From NCBI GenBank assembly GCA_942491415.1, contig CALOAD010000014.1:663765-727764 (forward strand): 64,000 nucleotides of DNA, given 5' to 3'. The number at the start of each line of letters is the position of its first letter. Position 1 is the first letter of the stretch. Origin of the DNA: CALOAD01 sp942491415. GTDB lineage: Bacteria; Cyanobacteriota; Vampirovibrionia; Gastranaerophilales; CALOAD01. Shown piece by piece: positions 51,279 through 60,425 of this stretch. The notes under the pieces are model-generated. The model was not told the origin of the DNA and did no database searches. It worked only from the letters and a program-made list of their open reading frames with translations. A program made the position numbers and the translations under genes.

Positions 51279-53255
51279 TTATTTTTTCAATAATGCCGTA
51301 AGCCTATCAAGCTCATTGATAAGGTTTTCATTTTTTGAAATAAATTCTTGTCCTTTAGTTTCAATAGCAAGTTTCAAAATTTCAGGCAGATTTATACCAA
51401 CCCCCTTGCTTAACTGTTCGTAATAAAACTCCTCAAATTTATCAGGAAGCCTTAATGACCAGTTTTTATCTCCCGAGGTACCGGGTCTGTTATAAACATC
51501 ATCGATACCAAAAAAGTCAGTAAAAAATATCTGAATATTCTCAGCAGGACAAGCAAATAACTCCACCAATTTCATTTTCTTTAAAAGTTCAACATCATTA
51601 GTTAATTTACAAATAAAATTATCCAGCTCAGATTTTCTATCCTCAGGGAGTAAATCTTCTGCAAGGTTTCTGGCATGAAGATAGCCTTCATGAGTATTTA
51701 ACATTTTTTTAGCCCACATTGAAACAGGTTCATTATCATGAGTACCCACCATCGCCCATTGAGAACTTTCTATATTACAACACCTATATATATGTTCAGG
51801 CTTTTCCGGCACTACAAACTGGGTAAGTCTCATGCCTTTCAAACCATATGTCTTCATAACTTGCTCTACAGGATACGTAAGAGTACCAAGATCTTCACAA
51901 ATAATATCGTTCTTAGTAAGCCCTTCTTCTTTAGCTGCTTCTATTACAAGCTTTTCCATTAAGGCTCCATATTGTTTCACCTGTTTTTCAGTTAGTTTTT
52001 TAACTCTGTATTCTTTATCAGACTCAAGTTCTTCATCCAAATCATCCATCGTGGCAATAGCGAATTCTTTTAACTCGGGATGCTCAGGAGACGAAAACAG
52101 TCTACCAGCACCTTCTTCCGGCTTGGGTTTTTTCCCATCCTTATAAACCCAAGGATCAATCAAACCAATAATATGATCAATGCGAACACCACCGGGATTT
52201 TCTTTAAACATTTTCTTGAACAAACTTTTTAAAAGAACGCCACCAGCACCTAAAGAACCGTCTTCATTGAATATTTTCTTAGGATTTACAACCGGAAATC
52301 CCCATGCCTGACCATCTTTTGAAAAATAATCAGGAGGACATCCAAGGTTCCAACCATCAAGGAATAGTGCTTGATTAGCCCAATAGTCCCTATCAGAAAA
52401 AGCAACTTGACGATCTGCAATCATTTTTATATTACTTTTTAACGCAAAGTCCTTCATTGCTTCTTTTTGAGTATGTGCAACATACTGACAAAAACTATAA
52501 TATTCTATTTCATCAGCATACTGTTCTTTTATTTCAATTATTTTAGCCTCAGAAGCTTTCTCATCTTCCTGATTTTTTGGATAAAAAAGATTTTTATCCA
52601 ATGCATCAGTCCACATTGGCCAATAGTCATTTCCATATTTCAAACATAACGCTTCATATAGCGAATCTTTTTCCAACCAACTTTTATTTTCTTCCTCATA
52701 CTCGGCAAGTTCCTTTTGAATGACTTCAATGGTTGATTTTTCTTTTTTATCAATGCTATCAAGGTTTAAAAGCTTCAACTTATAATTACTAAAAGCTTCC
52801 CTTAGAGCTTTTTCCTGTTCTGCAAAAATATAACTATATGCAGCTTTGTTTTTACCTTTATTAGGGTTGTTTTCAACAATTTTATCAAAAGATTCTTTCG
52901 GTAAAATTCCTGCCCAATAAGACTTTGTAAGTTCTAAAAGATCAATAAATAAAGTATTATTAGAAAATATAGTACCTGTATAAGGTGATGAATCTATAGC
53001 TTTTGTCTTTCCGGCAGGTCCTAATTGAATGCTGTTAAATATACCTTTAATAAACTCTACCAGGTTTTTAGAACCTTGATTATCAGGAGAGCCCATGCCG
53101 GTATTTTCACATTCTGCAGAAGGAAAACTTGCCCCGTGAATAATAAGGGATACATTCTTTTTTCCAAGGAGTTTAAATGCTTTATTAATAGCATTTTGAT
53201 AAATTATTTTATCTTTTTCATCTAGTTTTTTCACTATACAAGTATTTTCACTCAT
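51279..53255 (-). CDS. malQ: 4-alpha-glucanotransferase (GH77, MalQ)
   Basis: A 658-residue cytoplasmic amylomaltase that rearranges maltodextrins and glycogen. Signatures include LFLDGWNLGCPPDYFSKDGQ, WGFPVVNP, GGVRIDHIIGL (nucleophile Asp), ICEDLGTLT (acid Glu), MRLTQFV and MVGTHDNEPVSMWAK, ending TSGDKNWSLRLPD. It is longer than typical (about 500) because of an extended N-terminal part with a long Lys/Glu-rich section (about 150-250) and an insertion around 380-410. No other glycogen genes are adjacent. Confidence 0.93.
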   Translation of the reverse strand: MSENTCIVKKLDEKDKIIYQNAINKAFKLLGKKNVSLIIHGASFPSAECENTGMGSPDNQGSKNLVEFIKGIFNSIQLGPAGKTKAIDSSPYTGTIFSNNTLFIDLLELTKSYWAGILPKESFDKIVENNPNKGKNKAAYSYIFAEQEKALREAFSNYKLKLLNLDSIDKKEKSTIEVIQKELAEYEEENKSWLEKDSLYEALCLKYGNDYWPMWTDALDKNLFYPKNQEDEKASEAKIIEIKEQYADEIEYYSFCQYVAHTQKEAMKDFALKSNIKMIADRQVAFSDRDYWANQALFLDGWNLGCPPDYFSKDGQAWGFPVVNPKKIFNEDGSLGAGGVLLKSLFKKMFKENPGGVRIDHIIGLIDPWVYKDGKKPKPEEGAGRLFSSPEHPELKEFAIATMDDLDEELESDKEYRVKKLTEKQVKQYGALMEKLVIEAAKEEGLTKNDIICEDLGTLTYPVEQVMKTYGLKGMRLTQFVVPEKPEHIYRCCNIESSQWAMVGTHDNEPVSMWAKKMLNTHEGYLHARNLAEDLLPEDRKSELDNFICKLTNDVELLKKMKLVELFACPAENIQIFFTDFFGIDDVYNRPGTSGDKNWSLRLPDKFEEFYYEQLSKGVGINLPEILKLAIETKGQEFISKNENLINELDRLTALLKK

Positions 53256-53355
53256 AATTCAAAAATCCATTCATCCATTCTTTTTACAATACTCAAACAC
53301 TTTATAGTAGTTAAAATAAGTGTTTAATGAGATTTTACCATCTTTAAAAAGAAAG

Positions 53356-53535
53356 ATGAAGATTTCTTTTAATTCAACTACTAAAACAACCCGTTTTAAA
53401 TTAAAAACCAAGTATTATTTTTCAACTCAAAGTGCGCTTCTAGAAGCTGTTACAAGGAAGCTACAACTTGAATTTCCACACTCGTTTTTTTTTATACTTT
53501 TTCATTTTTTACATTTCTTAAAAGCGTTTTTATAA
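53356..53535 (+). CDS. Possible small protein (uncertain)
   Basis: An open frame of 59 codons from ATG at 53356 (starts MKISFNSTTKTTRFKLKTKY), with a weak AAAGAAAG before it. The first 45 residues look protein-like, but the C-terminus is phenylalanine-rich (HSFFFILFHFLHFLKAFL) and comes from a T-rich tract. It is either a small membrane peptide or a decayed gene. It occupies the gap between malQ and the zinc-ribbon membrane protein. Confidence 0.25.
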   Translation: MKISFNSTTKTTRFKLKTKYYFSTQSALLEAVTRKLQLEFPHSFFFILFHFLHFLKAFL

Positions 53536-53551
53536 CCTTTTATAATATTTC

Positions 53552-54112
53552 TTAATCAGGATTTGCAAAAACAGCCACCGGTCTTATATTTGAATCAGGA
53601 TTATTTTTAGCATATATTTCATTCCAAAAATTTTGCACGGTATTTTTTATTTGAACCTTTTCACCATTTTTTAAAAGTGACCATAACGAAGGTTTTATAA
53701 GTATTACAAGTTTATTCTCCTCTTTATGTTTTACATAAACATTTTGAATATATTCATCATATTTAGTGTCTTTTATAAGAGCCAAGACCTGCACATTTAC
53801 AGGAGATACCGTTGTTAAATCCATTTTTTTTATTTCAAGTTCACTTACCAATTTTTCTTTGTAGGTATTCAAATTTACAAAAACACCTAAAAACCCTAAT
53901 AAAATAACAAATCCCGTAAGAAAAAAACCTGTCCAAAAAACATTATTTCTTAAACCTTTTACAAAAAAACCGCAATTACAAAAATTTGTCTCCGGAAATA
54001 TAGGTCTTTTACACTTTGGACATTTTTTATCTATAACCATTCCGTCTTTTTCAAAAAAAGCATCGTCATAAAAATATCTTACTTTTACATCTTTTTGATT
54101 TTGTTTTTCCAT
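53552..54112 (-). CDS. Zinc-ribbon plus one-helix membrane protein
   Basis: A 186-residue protein. The N-terminal zinc-ribbon CPKCKRPIF...FCNCG (about 32-52) is followed by one transmembrane helix (VFWTGFFLTGFVILLGFLGVFV, given only as about 59-80). The 100-residue C-terminal domain (VLALIKDTKYDEYIQNVYVK, TVQNFWNEIYAKNN) would be outside the membrane. That C-terminal part resembles no domain I can name. Probably an envelope or sensing protein. Confidence 0.65.
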   Translation of the reverse strand: MEKQNQKDVKVRYFYDDAFFEKDGMVIDKKCPKCKRPIFPETNFCNCGFFVKGLRNNVFWTGFFLTGFVILLGFLGVFVNLNTYKEKLVSELEIKKMDLTTVSPVNVQVLALIKDTKYDEYIQNVYVKHKEENKLVILIKPSLWSLLKNGEKVQIKNTVQNFWNEIYAKNNPDSNIRPVAVFANPD

Positions 54113-54284
54113 CTTTATCCCCTTAAAATAATTTTATAAAATTTATTTTTGTCCATACTAAAGAAATTTTGCAGGTTTTAACAAACTTTACAAGGTCTTT
54201 GTTTATAGAACTTTTGTCGAATGAAAAAAAGTTAAAAAATCTATATGATTAATACAGTCGGGTAAATAACGGATACGGTTGAAT

Positions 54285-54485
54285 ATGGATAATTTCACTA
54301 AAGAAGAAAATAAAAAAAATCAAAATAGAAAATCTGATGCAAAAAGATCTCTTAACAATTATTTAGAACAACTCCAAATGCATTTCGACTTAGGCGATAC
54401 AGATGTTATGAGCATTCTTGAATCTTCATTAAGATCAAAAAAACATAATCTGTTTCTAAAAAAATGGTGGCATATCTGGAAATAA
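54285..54485 (+). CDS. Small charged protein, 66 residues
   Basis: The ATG at 54285 is preferred over a TTG two codons earlier. The peptide is rich in Lys/Asn (DNFTKEENKKNQNRKSDAKR) and then helical (LNNYLEQLQMHFDLGDTDVM). It ends with aromatics (LKKWWHIWK) that could bind a membrane. The ribosome site is weak. It lies 45 bases before the response regulator and may be co-transcribed. Family not recognised. Confidence 0.5.
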   Translation: MDNFTKEENKKNQNRKSDAKRSLNNYLEQLQMHFDLGDTDVMSILESSLRSKKHNLFLKKWWHIWK

Positions 54486-54530
54486 AAGGGTAGAATAATT
54501 GAAAGTGCTAGTTTTTAAAGGTTACTAAAT

Positions 54531-55151
54531 ATGTCATCTGAAAACTATAATATCGATTTAGATAAACAATTCATCGAAAAACTTTACGGATTAGACGACA
54601 TGCCGGCACCTCCGGATATTTCTTTAGATGAACTTAAAAATGTTTTAGAAAAAATCCAAACTAAAATAAACGGATTATTAATGAACACAAGCTCTATAGC
54701 ACCTGCAACAACACAATCATCTTTAAAGCCTGCAAGTGCACAACCTGTTGCTGCATCTTCTTCGTCCACTCCTGTAGACAGACCTAAAACCATTATGGTT
54801 GTAGATGATCTAGGAATAGTAACCTATCAGCTAAAAATATTATTCCAAAAACTCGGATTCGAAGTAACTGTATCTCAAGAAATTAACGATGCTATCGAAA
54901 AATTCAAAGTAAAAGACTTTGGTTATGTAGTTATAGACCTTTTTATCCCGACAGAAAGAGAAGGTTTTATCCTACTTGATGAAATCAAAAAACTTTCCTT
55001 ATTATGTCAACTAAACACCAAAATCATAGTAATGACAGCATCTTCAAAGCCTGAATACAAAACAAACTGCAAAAATCATGGAGCAGATGCTTTTGTAGAA
55101 AAAGCTCCCGGCTGGCAAGAAGAGCTTATCAAACACTGTTCAACAGATTAG
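54531..55151 (+). CDS. Stand-alone response regulator receiver protein
   Basis: A 206-residue protein. An N-terminal helical part (about 1-50) is followed by an Ala/Ser/Thr/Pro linker (about 52-84) and then a receiver domain (86-205). The acidic pair is Asp92-Asp93, the phospho-acceptor Asp136 is in VVIDLFIP, and Thr169 and Lys191 are in MTASS and FVEKA, so phosphorylation is likely. No output domain. No histidine kinase is adjacent. The next gene converges on it, with 5 bases between stops. Confidence 0.88.
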   Translation: MSSENYNIDLDKQFIEKLYGLDDMPAPPDISLDELKNVLEKIQTKINGLLMNTSSIAPATTQSSLKPASAQPVAASSSSTPVDRPKTIMVVDDLGIVTYQLKILFQKLGFEVTVSQEINDAIEKFKVKDFGYVVIDLFIPTEREGFILLDEIKKLSLLCQLNTKIIVMTASSKPEYKTNCKNHGADAFVEKAPGWQEELIKHCSTD

Positions 55152-55156
55152 CAACT

Positions 55157-56869
55157 TCAAATTAATACGGTGAAAATTTCTCTTTCCAGATTATCAAGTG
55201 AAATAGAATTAATATTAGCAATCGGATCTAAAAGTGCGTCCAAACAATCTTCTTCGGCCTGATATTCTACGATGATTTTTTGCTTTAATTCTTCTGAAAT
55301 TTCAATATTATAATACTGAACCAAATGCCTCACAAACCTGTGAATAGTCCTAGTTTTAGAGTGTTGTTGCTCATTTATTTGATTAACAATCATATCTATT
55401 TTATATCGAGTGGTAAAATTAGGCTCTACCACATTCAAATCAGTAGCCATCGACTCCTCAACAGCTATTTGATTATCAGGCTCTGATATATTTAAACTCT
55501 CATCCAATATATTTAAAGTTTCAATGCATATTTTCTTTATATTCTCAATATTCGAAGGCTCCGCTTGATTTTTATTAATCACATCAAACAAAAGCTTCAC
55601 CACTTCTATTTTTTCCTTATCCTCAAGAAAAATAAAATCCTCTTTAATATCAATATCTAACTTTGAAATATCAGTTTTTGAAAGTTTTTTCGAATATATT
55701 TGCCTCAATCTGCTAATTATTGATTTTAATTTTTTATTTTTTAAATTTATAAAATCAATATAATTTTCTTTTATTTGCTTGCTTTTAATAAGTTTTTTAT
55801 ATTTATGTGAAAACTTCAATTCCGCCAAAATGTCGTTTAACTGAGCACTATTAGCTCCCATTGTTTTAAATTTTTCATGAGGCAAACTTTCATTAATAAC
55901 ATCAATCATTTCTCTGGTTTTATTGTTCCTTTGCCTTCTTATAAGCTTAAAATCAGAAATTTTTGCTTCATACTCATGAATCAATTTATCAAACTCTTTA
56001 TTATGCTTAAAATCAGGTTCTATCACCAGGATTTTTCTGTTTAAAACAAGCTCTATAACAAAATTAAAAAGCGCAATGATATCCTCAAAACGAGTATATT
56101 CATCACTATATTCAATATCATCATCAACAAAACGCATTAACCTTGATAAAAACCCTTGAGGTCTTTCCATTCCCTGTTTTGTATTTTTTGCCTTACCTTG
56201 AAACCTTTCTCTGATTGTATTTGCTAATGTCGGAAAAACAGGTTCCATTTTTTCAAGACATTTTTCTAACTTACCTTCAATCTTTAAGTATTCATTCATT
56301 AATTGCTGATTAAAACCTTGTTTTCTATAAAATTCAATTTTTTGTATAGCCTCAGCAAGATCTTTTCTTTTAGTTGCAAGATATACAGCATGTTGAATCA
56401 TATCAATATCAGAATTAGAACTCGTCAACACCCACCAAGCTGACATTAAATCCCTTTGTTTTTCAGGAAATTGAAAAATCTGAGACTCTTTGCAAAAAGA
56501 AATATACTCTAAATATTTATCAATAATGAAGTTTAACTGATATGTATATTTATCTATTTGAGCATTTACAGCCGCATTTTTAACAGCCTGAAAAATTATC
56601 GCAAAAAGCCCTGCAAATACCGTATACATACCAAAGTAAATAATAGTTTTAATTGAGGTAAATTTACCATAACCGATATAATAGCTTATATAAACAGCTA
56701 TAAATGTTACAGGACCTGCAGTCCAAGCTAAATTAATAACATGCCAGTACCACGCCTCTTTTTTCATCTCGTGCTTAAGATTCTTGGCAAGCGTCTCAAA
56801 TTTATTTACAGTCTGACTTTTTTTACTCATCTTATTCTTCACGCAAAACAGATTATTCTTTGTAGACAT
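55157..56869 (-). CDS. Membrane protein with large helical cytoplasmic domain, unknown
   Basis: A 570-residue protein with two transmembrane helices near the N-terminus (about 50-70 and 78-100: INLAWTAGPVTFIAVYISYY, IIYFGMYTVFAGLFAIIFQA). A charged, helical region of about 450 residues with coiled-coil tendencies follows (KLEKCLEKMEPVFPTLANTI, KSKQIKENYIDFINLKNKKL). Family not recognised. The start is uncertain; Met14 is an alternative, and neither has a strong ribosome site. It is the last gene before the pfkB operon on the same strand. Confidence 0.7.
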   Translation of the reverse strand: MSTKNNLFCVKNKMSKKSQTVNKFETLAKNLKHEMKKEAWYWHVINLAWTAGPVTFIAVYISYYIGYGKFTSIKTIIYFGMYTVFAGLFAIIFQAVKNAAVNAQIDKYTYQLNFIIDKYLEYISFCKESQIFQFPEKQRDLMSAWWVLTSSNSDIDMIQHAVYLATKRKDLAEAIQKIEFYRKQGFNQQLMNEYLKIEGKLEKCLEKMEPVFPTLANTIRERFQGKAKNTKQGMERPQGFLSRLMRFVDDDIEYSDEYTRFEDIIALFNFVIELVLNRKILVIEPDFKHNKEFDKLIHEYEAKISDFKLIRRQRNNKTREMIDVINESLPHEKFKTMGANSAQLNDILAELKFSHKYKKLIKSKQIKENYIDFINLKNKKLKSIISRLRQIYSKKLSKTDISKLDIDIKEDFIFLEDKEKIEVVKLLFDVINKNQAEPSNIENIKKICIETLNILDESLNISEPDNQIAVEESMATDLNVVEPNFTTRYKIDMIVNQINEQQHSKTRTIHRFVRHLVQYYNIEISEELKQKIIVEYQAEEDCLDALLDPIANINSISLDNLEREIFTVLI

Positions 56870-56962
56870 TTAAGCATACAAACAAAAAATAACACACATT
56901 TTCAGCTAACAAATACCTACTCCACTATAATTTTGTTAATAAACCAATCTAGCTTTAAACAC

Positions 56963-57874
56963 CTAAACAAATACCGAAGGTCTTTCCAAAAAATCAAAGA
57001 CATCTTCATTAGACGGCAAGTACAAATTCCCCAGATGAGTGCATTTAACAGCCGCCATAGCAGCTGCAAACCGCAAAGTATCTTCTACTTTCCAATTATT
57101 ATAAAACCCATAGACAATACCTGCACTATGAACATCACCGGCACCCGTTGTATCCACTACATCTATATCAAAAGCCTTTTGCTTGAATATAATATCTCTA
57201 AAACTACAAACACTACCATTAACGCCATCGGTAATAACAATAGCTCTGGATTTTTCAAAATAATTTCGGCATTTCACGACAAGCTCTTCAAGGTTATCAT
57301 CTCCAAACATAGCTACAGCAAAACGTTTTGGCATTATTGCTATATCCGTATATTCAATTAAAGCAATGGTCTCATCTCTAAAATTACCTGTATCAATTGA
57401 TATTACAGTATTATCCAATCTATATTGTTCTAATAATCCATCCGCAACAGCATGATTTCTGCCATCAATATGCAAAAATTTTGCTTTAGGCAAATTTTCA
57501 AAATCAAACTCATTATGAGACAAAGGACTTAAAGTACCTGATGAATAAGCTATTGCTCTTGTTTGAGCTTTTGGGTCAATCCATACTTGTGCATACCCTG
57601 ACTTCGATCCTTTTTCTTTAATCATCTGAGAAGTATCAATATTTGAATAATTAAGCTCTTCTTTGATCAAATTCCCAACCGCATCATCACCAACTTTACC
57701 AATAAAAGAACATTTCAAATCCAACTTGGATAAAGCTCTCAAAGTTGTAGGCACAGGACCTCCTAACTGTTTTTGTCCTTTTATTATTTCAACCTTTTCA
57801 TCAGGTTGAGGAAAAGAAGACAATACAGCCAAATCATCGACTAAAACAGATCCTATTCCAACAAAATCAAACAC
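56963..57874 (-). CDS. PfkB-family carbohydrate/nucleoside kinase
   Basis: A 303-residue ribokinase-fold enzyme. It has the N-terminal Gly-Gly signature (QLGGPVPTTLRALSKLDLKC, then SFIGKVGDD). The C-terminal anion hole and catalytic Asp are VVDTTGAGDVHSAGIVYG. Length and motifs are typical. The substrate cannot be told from sequence. It starts 9 bases after a YjbQ gene and is the last gene of the PHP-YjbQ-PfkB operon. Confidence 0.92.
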   Translation of the reverse strand: MFDFVGIGSVLVDDLAVLSSFPQPDEKVEIIKGQKQLGGPVPTTLRALSKLDLKCSFIGKVGDDAVGNLIKEELNYSNIDTSQMIKEKGSKSGYAQVWIDPKAQTRAIAYSSGTLSPLSHNEFDFENLPKAKFLHIDGRNHAVADGLLEQYRLDNTVISIDTGNFRDETIALIEYTDIAIMPKRFAVAMFGDDNLEELVVKCRNYFEKSRAIVITDGVNGSVCSFRDIIFKQKAFDIDVVDTTGAGDVHSAGIVYGFYNNWKVEDTLRFAAAMAAVKCTHLGNLYLPSNEDVFDFLERPSVFV

Positions 57875-57883
57875 TTTGCACCC

Positions 57884-58303
57884 CTAAGATATAACCTGAA
57901 CGGTTATTTTTCTATCTCTTTGTTTATTATCAAAATCTATAAGTACAACCTGTTGCCAGGCTCCAAGCACAGGCTTATACTCTAAAACAGGAATACTAAG
58001 AGAATTACCTATAATCGAAGCTCTAACATGCGCATAGCCATTACCATCTTGCCAAGCCTCATCGTGATGATAAACCTTCCCGTGAATCGGAGCAATTTTC
58101 TCCAAAGCTTCAGGCAAATCTTTTAAAAGCCCCGGTTCATATTCAATCGAAGTAACCGAAGCCGTGCTTCCTGCTACATAAACCAAAGCCTGCCCTTCAC
58201 TTACATTTTGTTTTCTAATAATATTTTTGACTTCTTTCGTAATATCTACAATATCAGTAAAACCATTAGTTTTAATAAAAAAATGCTCAGTTGCTATTGC
58301 CAT
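57884..58303 (-). CDS. YjbQ family (UPF0047) protein, paralogue 2
   Basis: A 139-residue protein in the middle of the PHP-YjbQ-PfkB operon. Family motifs: VYVAGSTASVTSIEYEPGLL, LEKIAPIHGKVYHHDEAWQD, GNGYAHVRASIIG, then VLGAWQQVVLIDFDNKQRDR. It lies 3 bases after the PHP gene. The linkage to a kinase and a phosphoesterase hints at phosphorylated sugar or vitamin-precursor metabolism, which is an inference. Confidence 0.9.
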   Translation of the reverse strand: MAIATEHFFIKTNGFTDIVDITKEVKNIIRKQNVSEGQALVYVAGSTASVTSIEYEPGLLKDLPEALEKIAPIHGKVYHHDEAWQDGNGYAHVRASIIGNSLSIPVLEYKPVLGAWQQVVLIDFDNKQRDRKITVQVIS

Positions 58304-58306
58304 AAT

Positions 58307-59359
58307 TTATTCTCCGTCTGTTTCTTTAATTAATTTTATCGGATTTGAAAAAATCCAGGGACGTCCTTTGTAATAAACCTCAATCCTATATTTTCCGACA
58401 TCAAGCTTATCAAATTCTAAAAATCTTGTCTCATATTCCCATATAAGTTGACCATCATAAATAACTCTTAAAAGAGCTTTATGAGGTAATTTTACAATCA
58501 TTCGAGTATATTTACCAAGCTTTATTGTTTCTCCTGAAAAAACCCTTTTATCAGGATTTTCAACATAAAACATCGGCACTTTTTGTCCTTTTGACCAGGT
58601 TTTATTCACAATCACATTATTACCTTGTTTTAAAGCTTTAAAAATCTGCTTTTTAGCTTCTTCAAAATCTTTTGATAATTTTTCATCTAAAAACAATGTA
58701 TTTGTAACCGTTTTAAAAGAACTTTTATACGGAAAAACTTTCACTTTTAAGCCAAAATACTTTTGAATAAGAGCATGAATATCAACCCCACCTATAGCCG
58801 GCAAAATGTCCTCTACTTCATTATTAAGCTCATCCCACCACTTTAATGTAGCAGCAGAAGGACCTGAAAGTATATTTTCTCTGAACAAAAAGTGTTTTAA
58901 AGCTTTTTTAGGATCATAATTATCAACCCAATCAGAAAGATGGTTCCAAATTTCAACACCGTCAAAACCTCTTAAACTCCAATCTGTCCATCTTAAAGGT
59001 TTATAAGAAGATTTTCGATCTAAATTCTCATCAGGATGAGCGACAAATCCAATGCCTCCTTGTTCCTTAACCTGTTTTATAAAATCAGAAGGTGAACCAT
59101 CAGGGCTTATTGTTTTTTTAATATCAAAAGCAAGATAATGATCCGAATCCTCGGGGCTTATTTCTTCCCCAATTATCACAGCTAAATTACCATACCAACC
59201 TTCTTCGCCGTTTTCAAGACCTTTTAAATTATTATGGTCAGAAATTATAATCCAGGATAGCCCTGCTTTTTGGGCAGCTTGAGCAATTTCTTTAATATCG
59301 GATGTACCATCCGAATATGTCGTATGAATATGACTTGCACCGTGATAAATGTATTTCAT
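58307..59359 (-). CDS. PHP-domain metal-dependent phosphoesterase
   Basis: A 350-residue protein whose first 220 residues are a PHP fold. The metal ligands are in ASHIHTTYSDGTSDIKEIA (His-x-His), IIISDHNNLKG, VIIGEEIS, FVAHPDEN and IGGVDIHA. The rest (about 230-350) is a beta-rich C-terminal part (RMIVKLPHKALLRVIYDGQL). It is probably a phosphatase or phosphodiesterase of unknown substrate. It is the first gene of the operon with YjbQ and PfkB; its promoter region follows a terminator at 59376-59411. Confidence 0.85.
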   Translation of the reverse strand: MKYIYHGASHIHTTYSDGTSDIKEIAQAAQKAGLSWIIISDHNNLKGLENGEEGWYGNLAVIIGEEISPEDSDHYLAFDIKKTISPDGSPSDFIKQVKEQGGIGFVAHPDENLDRKSSYKPLRWTDWSLRGFDGVEIWNHLSDWVDNYDPKKALKHFLFRENILSGPSAATLKWWDELNNEVEDILPAIGGVDIHALIQKYFGLKVKVFPYKSSFKTVTNTLFLDEKLSKDFEEAKKQIFKALKQGNNVIVNKTWSKGQKVPMFYVENPDKRVFSGETIKLGKYTRMIVKLPHKALLRVIYDGQLIWEYETRFLEFDKLDVGKYRIEVYYKGRPWIFSNPIKLIKETDGE

Positions 59360-59375
59360 AATCCTCTACCTTTTA

Positions 59376-59411
59376 AAAATAAAACCCGGAAATTAAAACA
59401 TAAAAACCGGG
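59376..59411 (-). terminator. Terminator of deoC
   Basis: CCCGG / CCGGG stem (59384-59411) with a 17-base loop. On the minus strand it is followed by TTTTATTTTTAAAA. It lies 26 bases after the deoC stop. Confidence 0.72.
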
Positions 59412-59437
59412 CTTATTTTTATAAAATAATTTTGTTA

Positions 59438-60115
59438 TTAATAATCTTTTTGAGATTCTACGCCTTTTACAATCTCAACACCTGAACTTGTCCCGATTCT
59501 TTCAGCACCTGCTTCTAGCACAGCTAAAGCCTGTTCTCTGTTTTTAACTCCGCCACTGGCTTTTACCATTAATCCATGAGGAGATACAAGTTCATGCATC
59601 AATTTAACATCTTCAACTTTAGCGCCTACACCGCCTTTTACAAAGCCTGTTGAAGTTTTCACAAATTGAGCACCTGCTTTTACGCAAAGTTCACAAGCTT
59701 TTGCAATTTCTTCTTTTGTTAAAAGGTCTGTTTCAAAAATAACTTTTAAAGGCTTGCCTTGAGCAGCTTCAACAACACCGGCTATGTCTTTTTCAACTCT
59801 ATCATAGTCTTTATCTTTCATAGCAGCGATATCTATAACCATATCAATCTCATCAGCACCGTCTTCAACCGCTTTCCTTGTCTCAAACTGAGTAACTTCA
59901 GTCAAATTAGCCCCCAAAGGAAATCCAACAACAGTAACCACCTTGACATCAGAACCTTTTAAGTACTCTTTAGCCATTTTGACATACATTGGATTTATAC
60001 AAACTCCTAAGAAGTTATTTTCTTTAGCTTCATCAAAAAGCTTAATTAACTGATCTTTTGTGATGTTTGGAACCAAAAGGGTGTGCTCAATGTGTTTTTC
60101 AATTTGCTTGTTCAT
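59438..60115 (-). CDS. deoC: Deoxyribose-phosphate aldolase
   Basis: A 225-residue class I aldolase that splits deoxyribose-5-phosphate. The ATG at 60115 (NKQIEKHIEHTLLVPN) has AAAGGA 7 bases upstream. An ATG five codons earlier is less suited. The core shows FLGVCINPMYV, VVTVVGFPLGANLTEV, DEIDMVIDIAA, the Schiff-base region AGAQFVKTSTGFVKGGV (Lys), and VKASGGVKNREQA. It is separated by a terminator from the PHP operon, so it is transcribed alone. Confidence 0.95.
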   Translation of the reverse strand: MNKQIEKHIEHTLLVPNITKDQLIKLFDEAKENNFLGVCINPMYVKMAKEYLKGSDVKVVTVVGFPLGANLTEVTQFETRKAVEDGADEIDMVIDIAAMKDKDYDRVEKDIAGVVEAAQGKPLKVIFETDLLTKEEIAKACELCVKAGAQFVKTSTGFVKGGVGAKVEDVKLMHELVSPHGLMVKASGGVKNREQALAVLEAGAERIGTSSGVEIVKGVESQKDY

Positions 60116-60202
60116 AAAAAATCCTTTCATACATTACCCGACGAATTTTTTTGTTTAAAACAATTCTAATATAAAAAAATTCAAAACAATACTTTTGTTT
60201 TC

Positions 60203-60321
60203 TATACCGATACAAAAAAGCAATCAGGAAAATAAAACAATTTTGCAAGTCAGTATGCATAAGCAGAGAGTTAGTTTTCAGAAAATCCGACCGTGTCGGA
60301 TTTTCTGAAAACTAACTCATT
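60203..60321. repeat. R2 repeat copy 3 with perfect 24-bp hairpin
   Basis: It starts TATACCGATACAAAAAAG and shares the core with copies 1 and 2. The distal half is a perfect 24-base inverted repeat (60268-60291 and 60295-60318, arms beginning GAGTTAGTTTTCAGAAAATC) with a 3-base loop CGT. The GGTATA end is not clear here. It lies between the divergent deoC and aroF genes, where an RNA hairpin could affect neither CDS but might act as a strong terminator-like barrier. Confidence 0.8.
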
Positions 60322-60425
60322 TACTTCCTAAATATTGTTAATAAATACTTTGTTTTTCAAGAAATGACAACTACTTTGTTATAGTATGATATTGTTGAAT
60401 AATATTAAAAAAGAATGGATCGTTT

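Noticed and set aside
16266..54280. Shared AATAACGGATAC upstream of pgk and of the gene at 54285
   Set aside because: A 12-base match between two places in 64 kb is expected by chance, and the positions relative to the starts differ.
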